Shown here one piece after another: positions 43,632 through 55,592 of a stretch of 64,000 nt of DNA; the first letter of the stretch is position 1, and every line of letters starts with the position of its first letter. Source of the stretch: Toxonevra muliebris (Eukaryota > Arthropoda > Insecta > Diptera > Pallopteridae). The translations under genes were made by a program, and so were the position numbers. The notes under the pieces were generated by a model. It was not told the DNA's origin and ran no database searches. It was given only the letters and a program-made list of their open reading frames with translations. The DNA lies in the NCBI GenBank assembly GCA_963691655.1, contig OY829326.1, positions 150,988,998-151,052,997 of the forward strand, written 5' to 3'.

Positions 43632-44407
43632 CGGGTAATTCCACCAAGTTTCGGCTAAAAACAAGAAAACGGTATGTGACACTCCTTTAAACTTGATGAG
43701 CCGGTAGAGAAAATCATAGAATTTAAGAATATGGACTTTTTTTCTTATTATCTCTTATGGTTTACGTGCAGTGGTCACTAAAAGTTTTCGAACGTGAGCC
43801 AAAGAGATTTTCAAGACCTCATAACTTCCTTTATATGAATTGCAATTTAACACTATGTAGCTCGTTGAAATTTTAATACGGAGGACTTTAAGAAAAAATT
43901 AAAAAAAAAAATTAATTTCAGGAACAAAATTTTACAAGAACATGAGATCCTTCAAAGATATGTGAAAATCTGTGGGAGTACTTTTTTTTTTGTTTCGAAA
44001 TTCTATTTTTTTGTAGGCTTAAGAATGTGGGTTAAATACTGAAAGTGCTAGACTGGGTTAAGGATAGGTTCATATTTTACTTTAACTTTTTTTACTTAAA
44101 CCTTAATAAAAACGTATGAAAAAATTCAAAAATTTTAGAAATTTTCAATGACTTCCCATTTTTCTTATGATAAGAACATTACACATGTGTCATATCTATA
44201 TAACTTGTGGACGCTGATTTCAATATTCTTTCGTATTACAAGACGTAGCATAGGGTTGCCACTGGAATAAGGCGCAGTGCACCATAAATCCTTTTGGAAT
44301 ATACAATATGAAATGTGGAGAGCTTAAGCATACAATCATTATTGAAAATCATCGAAATCGTAGCTGTGTCGAAAACACTTTTACCCGAAACTTGCTGGAA
44401 TTACCCA
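43632..44407. mobile_element. TA-flanked MITE, 776 bp
   Basis: Ends GGGTAATTCCACCAAGTTTC and, reversed, GGGTAATTCCAGCAAGTTTC extend as inverted repeats for about 28 bases (GGSTAAAA follows). TA occurs next to both ends (43630-43631 and 44408-44409), as in Tc1/mariner-type insertions. No open frame resembling a transposase is present. Confidence 0.75.
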
Positions 44408-44509
44408 TACATGGAATTTCAGGGTAAGGTAGATGCTCTACTTTAGAAGAGCTTGATAACGGTTTTTGGAGTGCGCGTTTATCTGTTTTTAGGTAATTTA
44501 GTGTTACTT

Positions 44510-44790
44510 AAAGTCTTGGTTTAACTTAAACTTTCTTTGACTAGACTTTTGAATTTCAATTTTGTCTAAATCTCTAAATCTGGGTGTGATTTTTGAGAAT
44601 CTTTTAGCTTGAATTATGGTCTGAATTTAGTTTCTTTTTAGTTTCAGTTTTCATCGGCTTTTGGCTTCAATTGTGAATTTAATTGATTTTTTATTTAATT
44701 TTTGGATTAATTTTTAGTTTTAATTTTGAGCAGATTTTTAGACTGGCTTTTGATTTTGATCTGATTTTTTATCTGATTTGAAGTTTGGTT
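44510..44790 (-). repeat. TTCAGACCAAAA short-period array (copy 3, inverted)
   Basis: On the + strand this reads GGTCTGAATTTAGTTTC, TTTTGATCTGATTTTTTATC and similar, the reverse complement of the arrays at 5591 and 13986. It is shorter and more worn than the other two. Confidence 0.65.
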
Positions 44791-44926
44791 ATAGTATTTA
44801 TAATTATCTCTCCCGCTGCGTGCGTTCTGCGTATTCGGCCAAATAAAAATGTTCCAATTGGGTTACATAAGAGACTTACACAAATATATGTGCATATAAA
44901 ATCAAAATTATACACTCACATACATA

Positions 44927-46514
44927 CACTGGCGGTCACAAAAACCGCACCACCCACCAATTTCAAGAAAATCGTTTAAAATGAGACTTAAACCTGATTT
45001 TGTTTTAGTGAATGCCATTTTTTTTTTTTTTTTAGGAACAAAATGAACAAAATTGCAAAAGAAAAATTATATATACACACAAATTTTATTACTTTTTAAT
45101 TAAAATAAAAATATGGAAGAAATTAAACGTTTTTGATTGTACTAATTAAAAGTATGTAAAAATAAAAATATTTGTTATTTTTTGAAGGTGTAAACTGGGA
45201 TTGATTTGTTTCATGTTAGAGTCACAAGCAAAATTTTTTAGTTTGATGATGCCCATTTCTTAGACTTCTTTATGGCCGTTATCTTGAAGGCATAGAGGCG
45301 ACAAGCACTTTAAGGATATCAATCGTTATTTTTTTAATACTAAACTTTTTTCAGAACTCCAACAAGGAATTTTTTATTTTTTGGCATTTTTTGAGCAACA
45401 TTCCGTTTCATTATATGACAGAGGTGCCTCATCGAACTTAAACCGTGTGAGCTACCTGATCATTCCCGCCAGTAAATTCTAATATCATCGAAAACATTTT
45501 GAATCTGCAAACAAATAAGTATCAATAATCTAACTTTTTTACTATTTTTAAAGTTATCAAACATCAGGTATTAATTACTAACAAAACCTTGCCAATTTGG
45601 CGTGATAATATACCGCAGAAGTCGTCCGGAAAAATAACGTCATTAATGAGCGAACTCGTACTACAATTGGCTTACAGCAATTTCTTCATAAAATTTTAGC
45701 TATATTTTTGGACATTCACAGTCTCTTAAATATAGTGTAAGGGACCCATCCAAACTATCCGACTTTGTGGGAATTTGACCATTTTCACTACACAGCTAAC
45801 CTTCTATTGCTCTATATATGAGCAACGCAAGTACCGAAGATTAAATGCGCATAAATAATTGAGTTTAATTTGCCCGATCATATAACTTTTCTCGAGTCTG
45901 CCACAGTTCAATTGCTGTAGTTTTTAGTCTATGCCAGGCGATTTGTTTCCATCCATTTCGTTAACAACGACTTTTTGGGTGATCGTCTCCCATACAGACC
46001 GAACTTTTGTTTCTTTCTGCGTAAGTTTTCGGCATTTATATTCACTTTGTAATAGCTCTTTAGCTCAGTCCTTATTGTGACTACACTTTTGAATCAATAA
46101 TTTATGGTTCTCTTTCAGCTTATGCCATTTTTTCTCGTATTTGTCTTCCATAGTCTTCTTGATCCTTTTGTCCTTTCAAGTGGGTACAAATTGCCTTTTT
46201 TCTAGATCAGTCCAACAGCAGTCGAATGTAGGCATCAAATTCTTCAGATGTTTAACTTTATGACACTGCTTGATACCTAAGAACAAACATTTCGACGTTT
46301 TGGTGGTGGGACAAATGTTTATATTTTGCAGTTGATTTCGGCACTTTTTCAAAAATTCTTCTTTTCGCCAAACAAGCGCAATAAAAAATGGTACATTCCG
46401 CTTAAATACATTCTTAAAACATAAACTGCGGAATCTCCAAAGGAAGGAAAATTTGGGCAAAGTTAGGAAATTGCAGCAGTATTGCAAGTGGTGCGGTTTT
46501 TGTGACCGCCAATG
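44927..46514 (-). mobile_element. Tc1-like element relic, 1.6 kb
   Basis: 1588 bases flanked by TA (44925-44926 and 46515-46516). Inverted ends CACTGGCGGTCACAAAAACC and, reversed, CATTGGCGGTCACAAAAACC continue to GCACCAC, about 27 bases with one change. TGGCGGTCA is a frequent start of Tc1-like ends, and 1.6 kb is the usual length. The interior holds a worn transposase frame on the minus strand, clearest near its C-terminus. Confidence 0.8.
45230..46420 (-). pseudogene. Tc1-like transposase, heavily decayed
   Basis: Reading the minus strand, the best-preserved part lies at about 45240-45420: a stretch around KMPKNKKFLVGVLKKV and, in shifted frames, LVASMPSR then KKSKKWASSN. This follows the pattern of Tc1-family C-termini (LVDSMPRR...VIKNKGG). 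A longer open stretch at 46176-46420 should be the N-terminal half by position, but I cannot recognise a helix-turn-helix or catalytic motif in it, and the region between is interrupted by many stops. Assignment rests mainly on the C-terminal words and on the Tc1-like ends. The gene is not functional. Confidence 0.55.
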
Positions 46515-46516
46515 TA

Positions 46517-49190
46517 TATATAGAAAAGTAGAGAAAAATTCTCTACGAAAAAAATAAAACAAAAATCTAGAAAAAGACAAGCACGTATAAATGCATGTAT
46601 ATGAGAATGTATATGCATATGTGACCCTTCACTTTCAATGAATGTGTGTGTGTGTGTTGGTGTATATGTGCCAAATACTAAATTATTTCTACAATAGAAA
46701 TTTACATGCACATGCAATTACGCAAGGCATAATAAAAAGCCTAGCAGTAAAATGCAATATATGCACCCTCTACCTTAAACCCAAATGGAAGCAGATACTC
46801 ATAGGTATATAGGTAGATCTCAATATATGTAAGATTGTATATGTGAAAGTTTAAAATGCCAGAAGGACATGAAAGACACACAAATTTAAAGCATGCATGC
46901 ATATACTCCAGTATATGGTATATATCTACCACATACAAATGTAATCCAACATTTAGTGAATTTTAATGAGGTTAAAGTTTACTTTAGTTAAATTTTTGCA
47001 AAATTTTCTTCTTCCTATTCCTTTTTTTTTTGATAATATTTTTGTTGTCATATTCTGAAGTTGATAGAAACTTTACATGTGATGAATTGAAGCATGTCAA
47101 ATAAGACATGGAAATGTTTAGTTTTGTAGTAAAATAAAAAGTAGAAATGTTTTTTTTTTCCTTTTCTTCTACATACAGTTGGTATCTTTGTTTACTAACA
47201 TACTTCAAAAAAAAAAAAATTTTTTTTATGAAATCAGGCTGGAAAATATAGACACACATACTCATATACATACATACAAATAAGCAAACATGAACGACTA
47301 TAATAAAGTAGGCAGCAGCACCAGCAGCACACACACTCGTAATTCTCCACCGAGCACTTTTCTAAACGAGCACAAGTTAAGTTCATTCGTTGTCTAAAAA
47401 TGAACTCAAAAGAACCTAAAAGGACATACTCAGGCACACCATTAGACACACATTTTTAGACATTCGAGGATTTTCATGATTTCATCCAAAGCATCCGCAC
47501 TTTCCGCTCATTTCTCTTAACAGATTTTACTCTTCCAAATGCTGCTACTGCTGCTTTCAGCTTAGTATTCTTTGACATCGTCTTCATTTTCCACTTGGTA
47601 TGTCATGGCATAAAGGTTCCTCATGCTTTTTCATATGCCTACAGAGTCTTAAGAGTATGAGTATGAATGTGTGTGTGTGTGTGTGCATTTGCCCTTAAAA
47701 TCTTCAACGTCTTCGTCGTATTTTTCATGCTGCCAGACTTTGACAATTTCATCATGAACTTTTGGCGACATTCTATTTATTTTTTGTTTTTTTTTTTTTG
47801 CTTTTATGTTTGTTCATGTTTAAGTTGAAAATCGATGCGGCTCAATGCTTTTTTTCAACCAGCTAAATTTTCTTCTGTTTAAATGTGTGGCCTTTTTATT
47901 TTCTTGTGCCCCAGTATAAGTATGTATGTATGTATTTGAAGAACGTTTCAATTCGTTTTTATATATTTTCTCTGAATGTATTTTTCTTTAGAATTTGCTA
48001 GTATTTGCGTAATGTAAATAAAATTTGAGCAGCTGAAGAATCACCAATATATTTTAGTATTTTCACTGACTAGTAGCATTTGGTTTTGTTGCATAGAGTA
48101 TACCCGTTTCCATATATTGAGAATTTCCTGAGAACGAATTTTCTTTTTCTTTATGTTAAAATGTAAATTTATTAAATTTCCTTTTCAATATTTTTTTATT
48201 TTTTTGCTTATTTATTTCTAATGCATCTTGGTTTGCATTCATATCACTCTTTAAGTGGTCATCATCATCATTATATTCTTCAAGTATGGTCCCTAGAACT
48301 TTGCATACACAATTTTTAAGTATTCAAAATATTTTCAAGTTGTTTGTTTATATGTGATTTTACCCGAAATAGAGAAAAAGGATTTGTTATTAAATTTTAA
48401 CAAGAGATATTTTTGAAACTGAAGAGTGTATGTAAAAAAGAAGAGGAAATGTTTGATATTTGAGGTTGTCGAGGGTGGCAGAGAAACTTGAAGATATCGG
48501 GTAGATGAGATTGATTGCTTTAGAAATCATGAGTAGTGCCAGTTAGCTTTAATACAGAATAACGAGTAACTTCAGTTGAGAGAATATGTTTAAGAATAGC
48601 GACTAATTGCAAGCAACTGGCTTCAGAAGCAAGTAGTAATTGCAATAGACTGTGTTGAAAAATATCGAGTAATTGCTATTGCCTAAAGTCTGATTGCCAC
48701 ACTCTCTTTCGTTTTTTTTTTATTACATGAAGTCTAAAAAGTAAAAACTTAATTTAAAAAAGAGAGTCCGGCATTACCAGCATGTTGGCAAATTTCATTT
48801 AGGAAATTCTCTCTCTTTGACAGGGCATATGACATAGTGAAAACCAAGCATTAGTGTGTGTGGAGGCTCATTATATTATAAATATTTGACATTTTCTCCT
48901 AGTCTCTATTTGTTTTAAAACACTCCCAAAGATACCAGTTCAAGGAACATGACATTAGCTCTTTGAGGGAAGCTTCAACTTAAGAATTTATGACAAATCT
49001 CATACTTTTAAAACTTTTTTAAAGGTTGATACAAGGTTACTGAGGTTATTTGGCGTCCCTTAACTCATGGGTTGACCAGAGATCCTAAATTTTTAAGAGC
49101 AATTTCCTACGATTTTTTTCTCACTGTGCCACTGTGTCACGGTGCCACTTAGTGCTCTTTAAAAAAAAATTCTAACTATATTGAAATCTT
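46517..49190. other. AT-rich non-coding DNA with GT repeats
   Basis: No gene supported. GTGTGTGTGTGT runs at about 46643-46657 and 47668-47685, GTATGTATGTATGTAT near 47920, and many T-runs. The minus-strand frame 46984-47334 is Lys/Phe-rich with no domain. Confidence 0.5.
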
Positions 49191-49194
49191 TAAA

Positions 49195-50235
49195 CGAAAA
49201 ACGACCGAGAAAAGTAGGTGGAAGAGAGAATGCAGATTGGAAGAATTGGAAGGAGTAGAGGGAGAGTACAAGCCAGAAAAGGGAAGTACGAGAAGGTTAA
49301 GAGGAGACAAGGACAGGATAAGGAAAAAGTGACAAGAGGAGTAGGTTAAGTTTAGTTGAAGAATTTAAATGGAAGATGGAAACTGGAACAGGATAATGAG
49401 AGGAGTGTGGAAAGAGAAAGTTAAGAGAAAGTAAAAGGAAAGGAAGAAAATCGAAGAAAGGAATTAGAGGAGTGGAGAAATGGGGAAGTGGTAAAGGAGA
49501 AGGGGACTAGGAGAAGAGGAGAGCAAGGAAGAGATCAACTGCAGGAAATGAGAGCAAGGGAATGCTACAAGGAAAATACGAGTGCTAGATGCGACATGAT
49601 ATGTAAAAAGAGACTAAGAGAAAGAAAGAAGAAGTGAAATAGGAGAAGGGAAGTAGGAGAAGGGGAGTAGGAGAAGGGGAGTAGGAGAAGGAAAGTAGGA
49701 GAAAGGAAGAAGAAGAGTGAAAGAAGAAGGGTGGAACAAGGGGAGTGAGGGGAGGGGGAGAAAGAAATTTCGAGAAGGCAGATGGGAAGTGGGAGAGGGG
49801 AGTGGCAGAAAGAAAGTGGGAGAAAGAAAGTTGGAGAAGGAGAGTTGGAGAAAGAAAGTGAGCGAAAAGAAGTATGAGAAGGGAAGTGAGAGAAGGAATT
49901 TAAGAGAAGGGAAGTGGAAGAAAAGAAGTGGGAGGAAGGAAGTGGGAGAAGGGTAGTGAAAGAGAGGCAGGTTGGAGAAGGGAATTGGGAGAAGGAAACT
50001 GAGAGAAGGAAACGGAAGAGAGAGGAAGTGTGAAAAGAGAAATAGGGATGGATGAAAAGCGAGTTAGAGAAAGGGAGTGAGAGAAACAGAGTTATAGAAG
50101 AAAAATGGGACGTAGAAAAATTGGAGGTAGAAGAATAGAAGTGGAAGAGGAAGAATAGTAGTTCAAGAGAAGGAGTGAGAGAGAAGAAGTGAAAGGAAAG
50201 GGGAGGTAGAAGGTAAGTTAAACTCAGGAAATTGA
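49195..50235 (+). repeat. 1-kb polypurine minisatellite, ~14-bp unit
   Basis: Almost every base on the + strand is A or G for a kilobase. The core shows a clean 14-base period AGTAGGAGAAGGGG with units starting at 49652, 49666, 49680 and 49694, then degenerating into GAAGGGAAGTGGGAGAAG variants. The + strand frame 49717-49956 encodes only Glu/Gly/Lys/Arg and the minus-strand frame at 50250-50570 partly overlaps its edge; neither is called a gene. Long mirror-like purine runs can form triplex DNA. Confidence 0.85.
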
Positions 50236-50589
50236 ATAGAGCTGTAAATTTAATAATGAAATACGAAGAAGAGGGGTTCGAGAAAATGGTTCAAAGAGGG
50301 TATTGCAGGGTAAAGAAGGCGTGAGAGAAAGGCGAGAGAGAAAGGTGTTTCGTGAATCCACAAGGAATTTAAAGAAAAGAGAGGGTGAGAGAAAGACTTT
50401 CCAAACGGGTAAGTGATGAAAAGAGGTGTGATAAAAATAGGCCAGTATGACGCTAGAGGCAGTCTGATATAAAGGCGTGTAGAGTGTGAGGCTGGAGTGA
50501 GATAAGCGTTAGTTGAAAGAATTGATGAGGGGAAAGAGAACCAATAGCAATGGACAGGGTAATTGGACATTATATCTGTGGCCTTAAGT

Positions 50590-50840
50590 CGAGATTAGCT
50601 AAGGTTAAGTTAGGTTAGAGTGGCTGTCCAGAGATACACTTAGGCCTACAATTTAACGCCGATTCCGAACGGCGATACGGCAATATTTTATCATGTATGT
50701 ACATGTACAATCCCTTTAAATTCTCATACACTTCATGTTCATAGTGGATATAAGAAGATAATGAAATTTTAAATTTCGATTCCCGTCTGGGAATCGAACC
50801 CCGAACCCCCAAGAAGTAAGTTTAGTCGTCCGAGATTAGC
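50590..50840 (-). mobile_element. tRNA-derived SINE, minus strand
   Basis: Read on the minus strand: B box GGTTCGATTCC (complement at 50791-50801), ATGAAGTGTATGAGAATT, GTACATGTACATACATG, CCGTTCGGAATCGGCGTTAA, then GTAGGCCTAAGTGTATCTC and a tail CTAACCTAACTTAACCTTAG. Compared with the copy at 6477 the segment between GTAGG and CCTAAGTG is missing. The head left of the B box is diverged. Confidence 0.8.
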
Positions 50841-53800
50841 TAAACTTTAAATTTTTTTTTTATTCTTATTTTTTTTAAATTTTTTTAGCTCTCTGTTTTT
50901 ACCAACTTGTGCTACTGTAATTTATTGACACAGATATATTAGTAGATTCTAGTTTGGATGGTTCTATTCCACCGAATTTTTAGGAATCAAATGCAATCTA
51001 TACTATTTACAATAAAGCAATATTTTTAAAATTGTAAAAAACATTACAAACGGGCAGACAATAATCTAGTTAAAGCGACTATACTGTTTTAGACACCATG
51101 TTGCTTTGTTTGTTTGAGAAGTACCACTCTGACTTACCCAATACCGCTTATTTTCAATCCAAAGAAGACTGTGGTAACTATTGATAACAATGATGAGTAC
51201 TAGAATCTGTGTAAAACAATTTGATGATGTACGTGGCATAATTTTCCAGATAAGTTGCCTTAAATCAATGCAATATCTATTTACTGCGGTTTAGAGTATC
51301 GTAGACTTTGCTCGTCAAACTTAAGGCTTATTTAGTTTTGTATGGGTTTAGCTAGGAATTAATCGGGGAATGATATAATTAAAGGACGAATAAACGTATC
51401 CAGCTTTTGTGCACTTACACTATATACTTACAGATATATGAATAATAATGAAGAGTTTGCACATATATTTCCAGTTCACTGAAAACTTTATATAAAGGCA
51501 TTTTGAAAACGAAATTGATTTAAGCTTCAACTATTAGAGTGAATACCTGCATATAAATATATCTTAAAGTTTTTCAAAAAGCTAACTTTGAAAAACTTTT
51601 ACTTTGAATTAAACTTCCACTACAATCGGAACTAAACAGTGTAAATACTAAAGTAGTATCATTGCTCATTAAGTTATACTTTCATTTTATTTATTTACTT
51701 TGAAAAAAAAAAAACTTTACTTAATCGTATTATCTTCTGCGCGCCAACTACATAAATACAAGAGCAAGTACATATCTTGTGCGCGCATTTAAAGTAAATC
51801 AGCCTTAAGATGTAATTTACACTTAAACGTTGTGACGATAGATACGATACTAAAACAAGCAAGGGTGGGGACGCGAGATAATGAAGTGTGCTATGTATAC
51901 TATATAATGCTACGGGTGTTAGTTAATATTGTTGTTGGCACTTTAGCAGCTGCAAGTCTCATCAGTGATTTACATTTAAAAATATATACACAAATAGAAA
52001 TATAAATACCAGCAGCAGTAACCAGAAACACCAGCAACAGCAACATCAGCAACAAGGATAAGGATAAGAAAAACAAAAAAACACTTGCCAACACTGCAGC
52101 CAGCAATCAGTGCTGCTTCATTTTTCCACATTTTAAAGTAAGTATGCAAGTATACGAGTATATAATTTTATTTTATTTTATTTTATTTTTATTTCATTTT
52201 CATTCTTTACTCAATTTATCACAAATAAAAACATCGTTACTTTTCTACACAAACGCATTCACCTCCATCACCTTCACCATCCTCTTCACTTCCATTCACC
52301 GCTATCCAACTTTATGTTTTAACTTAAGCTTCAGCATCAACTCAACATTTTCTACTCACGTTCTTTCTATGAAAATCTGTTCAACAATTTTTATGCGTTT
52401 CGGGTACGTTTTTGAGATTTTTTTTTCTATTTGTTCTTCTTCGTCTATGTTTTTTACCTTCCATCTTTGCTGCTGTTATTTCTACCGCGCTCTAGTAAGA
52501 ATAAAAAGATTGAAATTTATTACGCATAAATCTAGGCGTTTGCACCTGCAAAACGTAAAAAAAAATAGAAATAAAAAATAAACCATGAAACAAGAAACGT
52601 TCAGGTATGCGTAGCACTATTCTAGTACCAGCCTCTAACTGGAGAACAGAATAGTAGAAACAGAGAAGGAGAAAGTACGAACAACGACGAACCAAGGACG
52701 ACAACGCTGCTAAAGGTAAATAGAAAATTCATATTGCTAACAAGTTAGTATTATTTACTATGCGACAAATGCTACTGATGTTAAGAGCAACAACAACAAC
52801 ATCGACAACAAGCACAGCAATTTCAGCCTAACGTTAAAAACCTTGCTTTTTTGTTGTTGTTTATTTTGTTTGAATGATGCCAACAGATGGCGCTATTTGC
52901 AATCGCTCTTCATGTTTGTAAAGGAAACGTGTTGGCATTTCACAAGGTGTTAGCTGCATAGCTTTAAGTCTAAAAAGCAAAAGCAAAAAAAAAGAGATGG
53001 AAAAATTCCATTTGACAACAGCATCAAAGAGTGTTTGTAAAAGAAACAGCAGATTGAAAATCACGATTACAAAAAAAAAAAAAAAACAGTAGTAGGAAGT
53101 GGAAACAGTCAACATCAACGTAGTAGCAGTAGCAACAGCTTGGCTATGGCATTTATAAATTAACGCAATATGTTGCCTTGCATGTAACAGGTTAAATGTC
53201 GTTCTGAGTAATCGCTGTTGTCACAACGAATCGCTGCTATCAATTTGACAATATAAGGCTTACATATTTACATACGCATGTATTTATGTATGCATGAGTA
53301 CCGGAAGCAAACACAGACTGCGTTAGGGGAAGCACAATGGCGGTCTGTTTGTTTGCATGTTTTAGTATCTCGTACCTGTTTAATCCACGCATAAGGCAAT
53401 CCTAAGATTTGCACCAATTGTAGTGGGGAAAAGTCTTCTTAAATCGCATATAATATTTTCTCAAGCGTATTGTGTGGAAGACTAAAGTCGTTTGTCAAGC
53501 TGTTTATATTTTATCAGTGAGGCTTTCGGCTTAGTAAGTTTCCCATTGTCCAGTTATTTAATTTGCAACAAATCATGAAAAAAAAAAACGCTAGAAAAGC
53601 CTATCGACACTCATCATCCATTCATCGATTATAAAGACACATACGACAGCACGATTAGTGATCACCTATATGCAAGCAGCGACATCTGTGCCGCAGAAAC
53701 TCGAACATTTAACTACACGTGATAACTATACGTACAGTTATTGTGAACCTAACTACATGTGTTTAAAGTACACGCGTATTTCATGTTTAAAATAAAAGTG

Positions 53801-53900
53801 AAGTTTCGGTGAACATGCATACGTGCATTTGGAAGCTTTAGTTGACAGTTATATTCCTAAAGCTTTCAAGAACTTCGTTTATCTAGAATTCAGTCTTAGC
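50841..53900. other. AT-rich non-coding DNA
   Basis: No gene supported. Contains a (TTTTA)n run at 52167-52200 and CAGCAACAGCAACATCAGCAA-like words near 52030. The 145-codon + strand frame at 52144-52581 begins inside the (TTTTA)n run and is Phe/Ser/Leu-rich without a domain, so it is left out. Confidence 0.5.
52880..52894 (+). promoter_or_regulatory. CTCF-like motif CCAACAGATGGCGCT
   Basis: Matches the insulator-protein CTCF core (CCASYAGRKGGC plus RC) at all but one position. Fly CTCF uses the AGRTGGCGC core. One sequence match without binding or conservation data is weak evidence. Confidence 0.3.
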
Positions 53901-53914
53901 AAAACCAACATTGT

Positions 53915-54250
53915 CGGCCTTGAAACCAAACAAAAAATAATTCTTGCCAACGAAAATAATCCAGTGGCGTTATGTCGCTTGATCTTGGAGGACAATTAAT
54001 TGGATCATTTCTCGAAATAATGTTATCAACAAATGTTTCTTTCAATAAATCAGCTATAATGGTATGAGGCAGTATGAGGTGTAGCACTATCTTGTGCAGA
54101 CCAAGATCTTTACGCAAAATTTCCCATGTGGTGGATGCATGGAGTCTAACGTGTTGTGAACGTCGACGAATAGACAAATTTAGATCTTCATTAACACTAA
54201 CACTTACAGCACCGATATTTTCTTCTGTACGTACAGTTCTTTGTCTTGTT
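53915..54250 (-). pseudogene. Tc1/mariner-superfamily transposase, internally deleted
   Basis: On the minus strand: RTVRTEENIGAVSVSVNEDL, then SIRRRSQHVRLHASTTWEIL with RKDLGLH, a typical N-terminal helix-turn-helix pair of a widespread insect transposase whose copies read LSIRRRSQ and WRILRKDLGL. It then jumps through ILPHTIIADLLKETFVDNII to NCPPRSSDITPLDYF, where relatives have PPRSCDLTPLDYFLWG with the third catalytic acidic residue. About 200 residues, including the first and second catalytic motifs, are missing, so roughly 110 of ~350 residues remain. After DYF the frame is lost. No inverted ends were identified. It is distinct from the copies at 7117, 10970 and 28624. Confidence 0.85.
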
Positions 54251-54889
54251 GTTGTTGTTGTATTGTATCGAGTAGCGAAAATGCTGTCCGAAATCTATCG
54301 ATAGTTCAGCGACTAAACCGCTCTGATAGACGATTATGTAAACCATAAATTTCACGAAGTGCTCTATAAGTTTGGCGAATAAACACTAATTTTGAAAATA
54401 AATTTCAACAATTTGTAAACGTTATTGCCGCGTCATTCTTTCCACGATTATTTGTCAATGCTTAGTGAACAGAAATATCATCTACCAGCTGCCAAATGAC
54501 AGTAATCTCTAGCGAAAGTTTTAGCAATCTAAAAACGCATCCTTTATGTATATTCTTTGCTGGTTCTTTTTGTATAATCACTTAGGTTAACCTGAGATTA
54601 TTCATTGGTCATTTCATTTTTCTGATATCCGCCAATTTGTGCATTAGTCTGACTGCCATTCAACTGCCTTTTGGTTTATCCGTCCTCTAATGTCAAAAAA
54701 GAAAAATTAATAAAAATCCATCTATCGAGCCTATCCTTATAAAAACCGACCCATGAATTCATGCATCAATAAATTTATCATTATACTCACCCATCCACCA
54801 ATCTATCCATTAGTCTTTTCACCCGGAATTATTTATTCTTTATTTCCCTGTTTGCCAGTAGTTAGATCTCCTATTCGTTCCGTGGCGTA
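54251..54889. other. Non-coding DNA between transposon relics
   Basis: Starts with a GTTGTTGTTGTTGT run at about 54249-54260, then unique AT-rich sequence. Near 54720-54830 words of the CCATCTATC and CCACCAATCTATCC type recur, perhaps a decayed simple repeat. No gene seen. Confidence 0.45.
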
Positions 54890-55592
54890 AAAATTGGACT
54901 GGGGAATTTGATAATATCTGACATTTTTAAGTTCTGATATATTATGAGGATGATCATGCAAACTGCGGACTATTATACTGTCATTTCTGGTTTGCCAAGA
55001 TCTGTTGATTGTTCCTTTTGCTTTTTGGTTTCTTTAACAGTACCTGTCCTTTTTCAGGACCTGAAACTGCTTGCATTTTAGGTAGTGCATCTATTTTTTC
55101 ATTCTGTTCAGTATTACTATGTATGGGAACCAAACTGAGTTTAACTTAATGCGTTTTTTCACTTCCTTAAGATAATTAAAGCAGCTTAATACTTCTTTGG
55201 ATCCTATAAACATTTCGTTTATTAGTTTGATTGGAGATTGGCTATCCACAAAGAGTGTGGTCTTTGAAGGGTTCCAGCTTCTTGTAATAGAATAAGATAT
55301 AGTTATCAGGGAGTTTGTGAAACTCAAAGTGCGTTGCAAAAAACTCCGAATCCTGTACCCTTTTCCATCTTGGACACGTGTTTGTAGAGTTGAAGATCGT
55401 TACTGATAATAACCGCATTATTTTTTCGTTCTTGTCCGCTGCGTCAAGTGAATGAGAAGTTTTTTCAACTATGATTTGTGGGATATTGTAGCCTGTTATT
55501 CTCTCAGTTTCTATTGTATTGTATTCATTCTTTATTCTGGATTAACGCGTGCTCAAAAGTGTTTGGTTTCCACAACTCCATTCCCTTAGTTA
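54890..55592 (-). pseudogene. LINE ORF2 fragment: RNase H domain and following region
   Basis: Minus-strand pieces of the RNase H domain of a non-LTR retrotransposon appear in order: VSKMEKGTGFGVFCNAL (relatives read TDGSKMEHGTGAG), then after a frame change LFVDSQSPIKLINEMF, LSCFNYLKEVKKRIKLNSVW and FP, corresponding to the DSQ motif and the WVPGH region. Further on, INRSWQTRNDS matches the INRFWQTRSDC piece of the relic at 30448, so both are one family. Stops and frame shifts show it is dead. Its upstream neighbour in the ORF, the reverse transcriptase end, lies at 56776-57000 on the other side of the inserted CMC-like element. Confidence 0.75.

Noticed and set aside
49717..49956. Glu/Gly/Lys/Arg-rich frame on the + strand
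   Set aside because: It is a translation of the 14-base polypurine repeat, not a gene.
50250..50570. 106-codon minus-strand frame
   Set aside because: It lies opposite purine-rich sequence beside the minisatellite; composition explains the lack of stops and no domain is seen.
52144..52581. 145-codon open frame on the + strand
   Set aside because: It begins in a (TTTTA)n run, is dominated by Phe, Ser, Leu and Ile, and has no recognisable domain, signal or flanking splice sites; it looks like a chance frame in pyrimidine-rich DNA.
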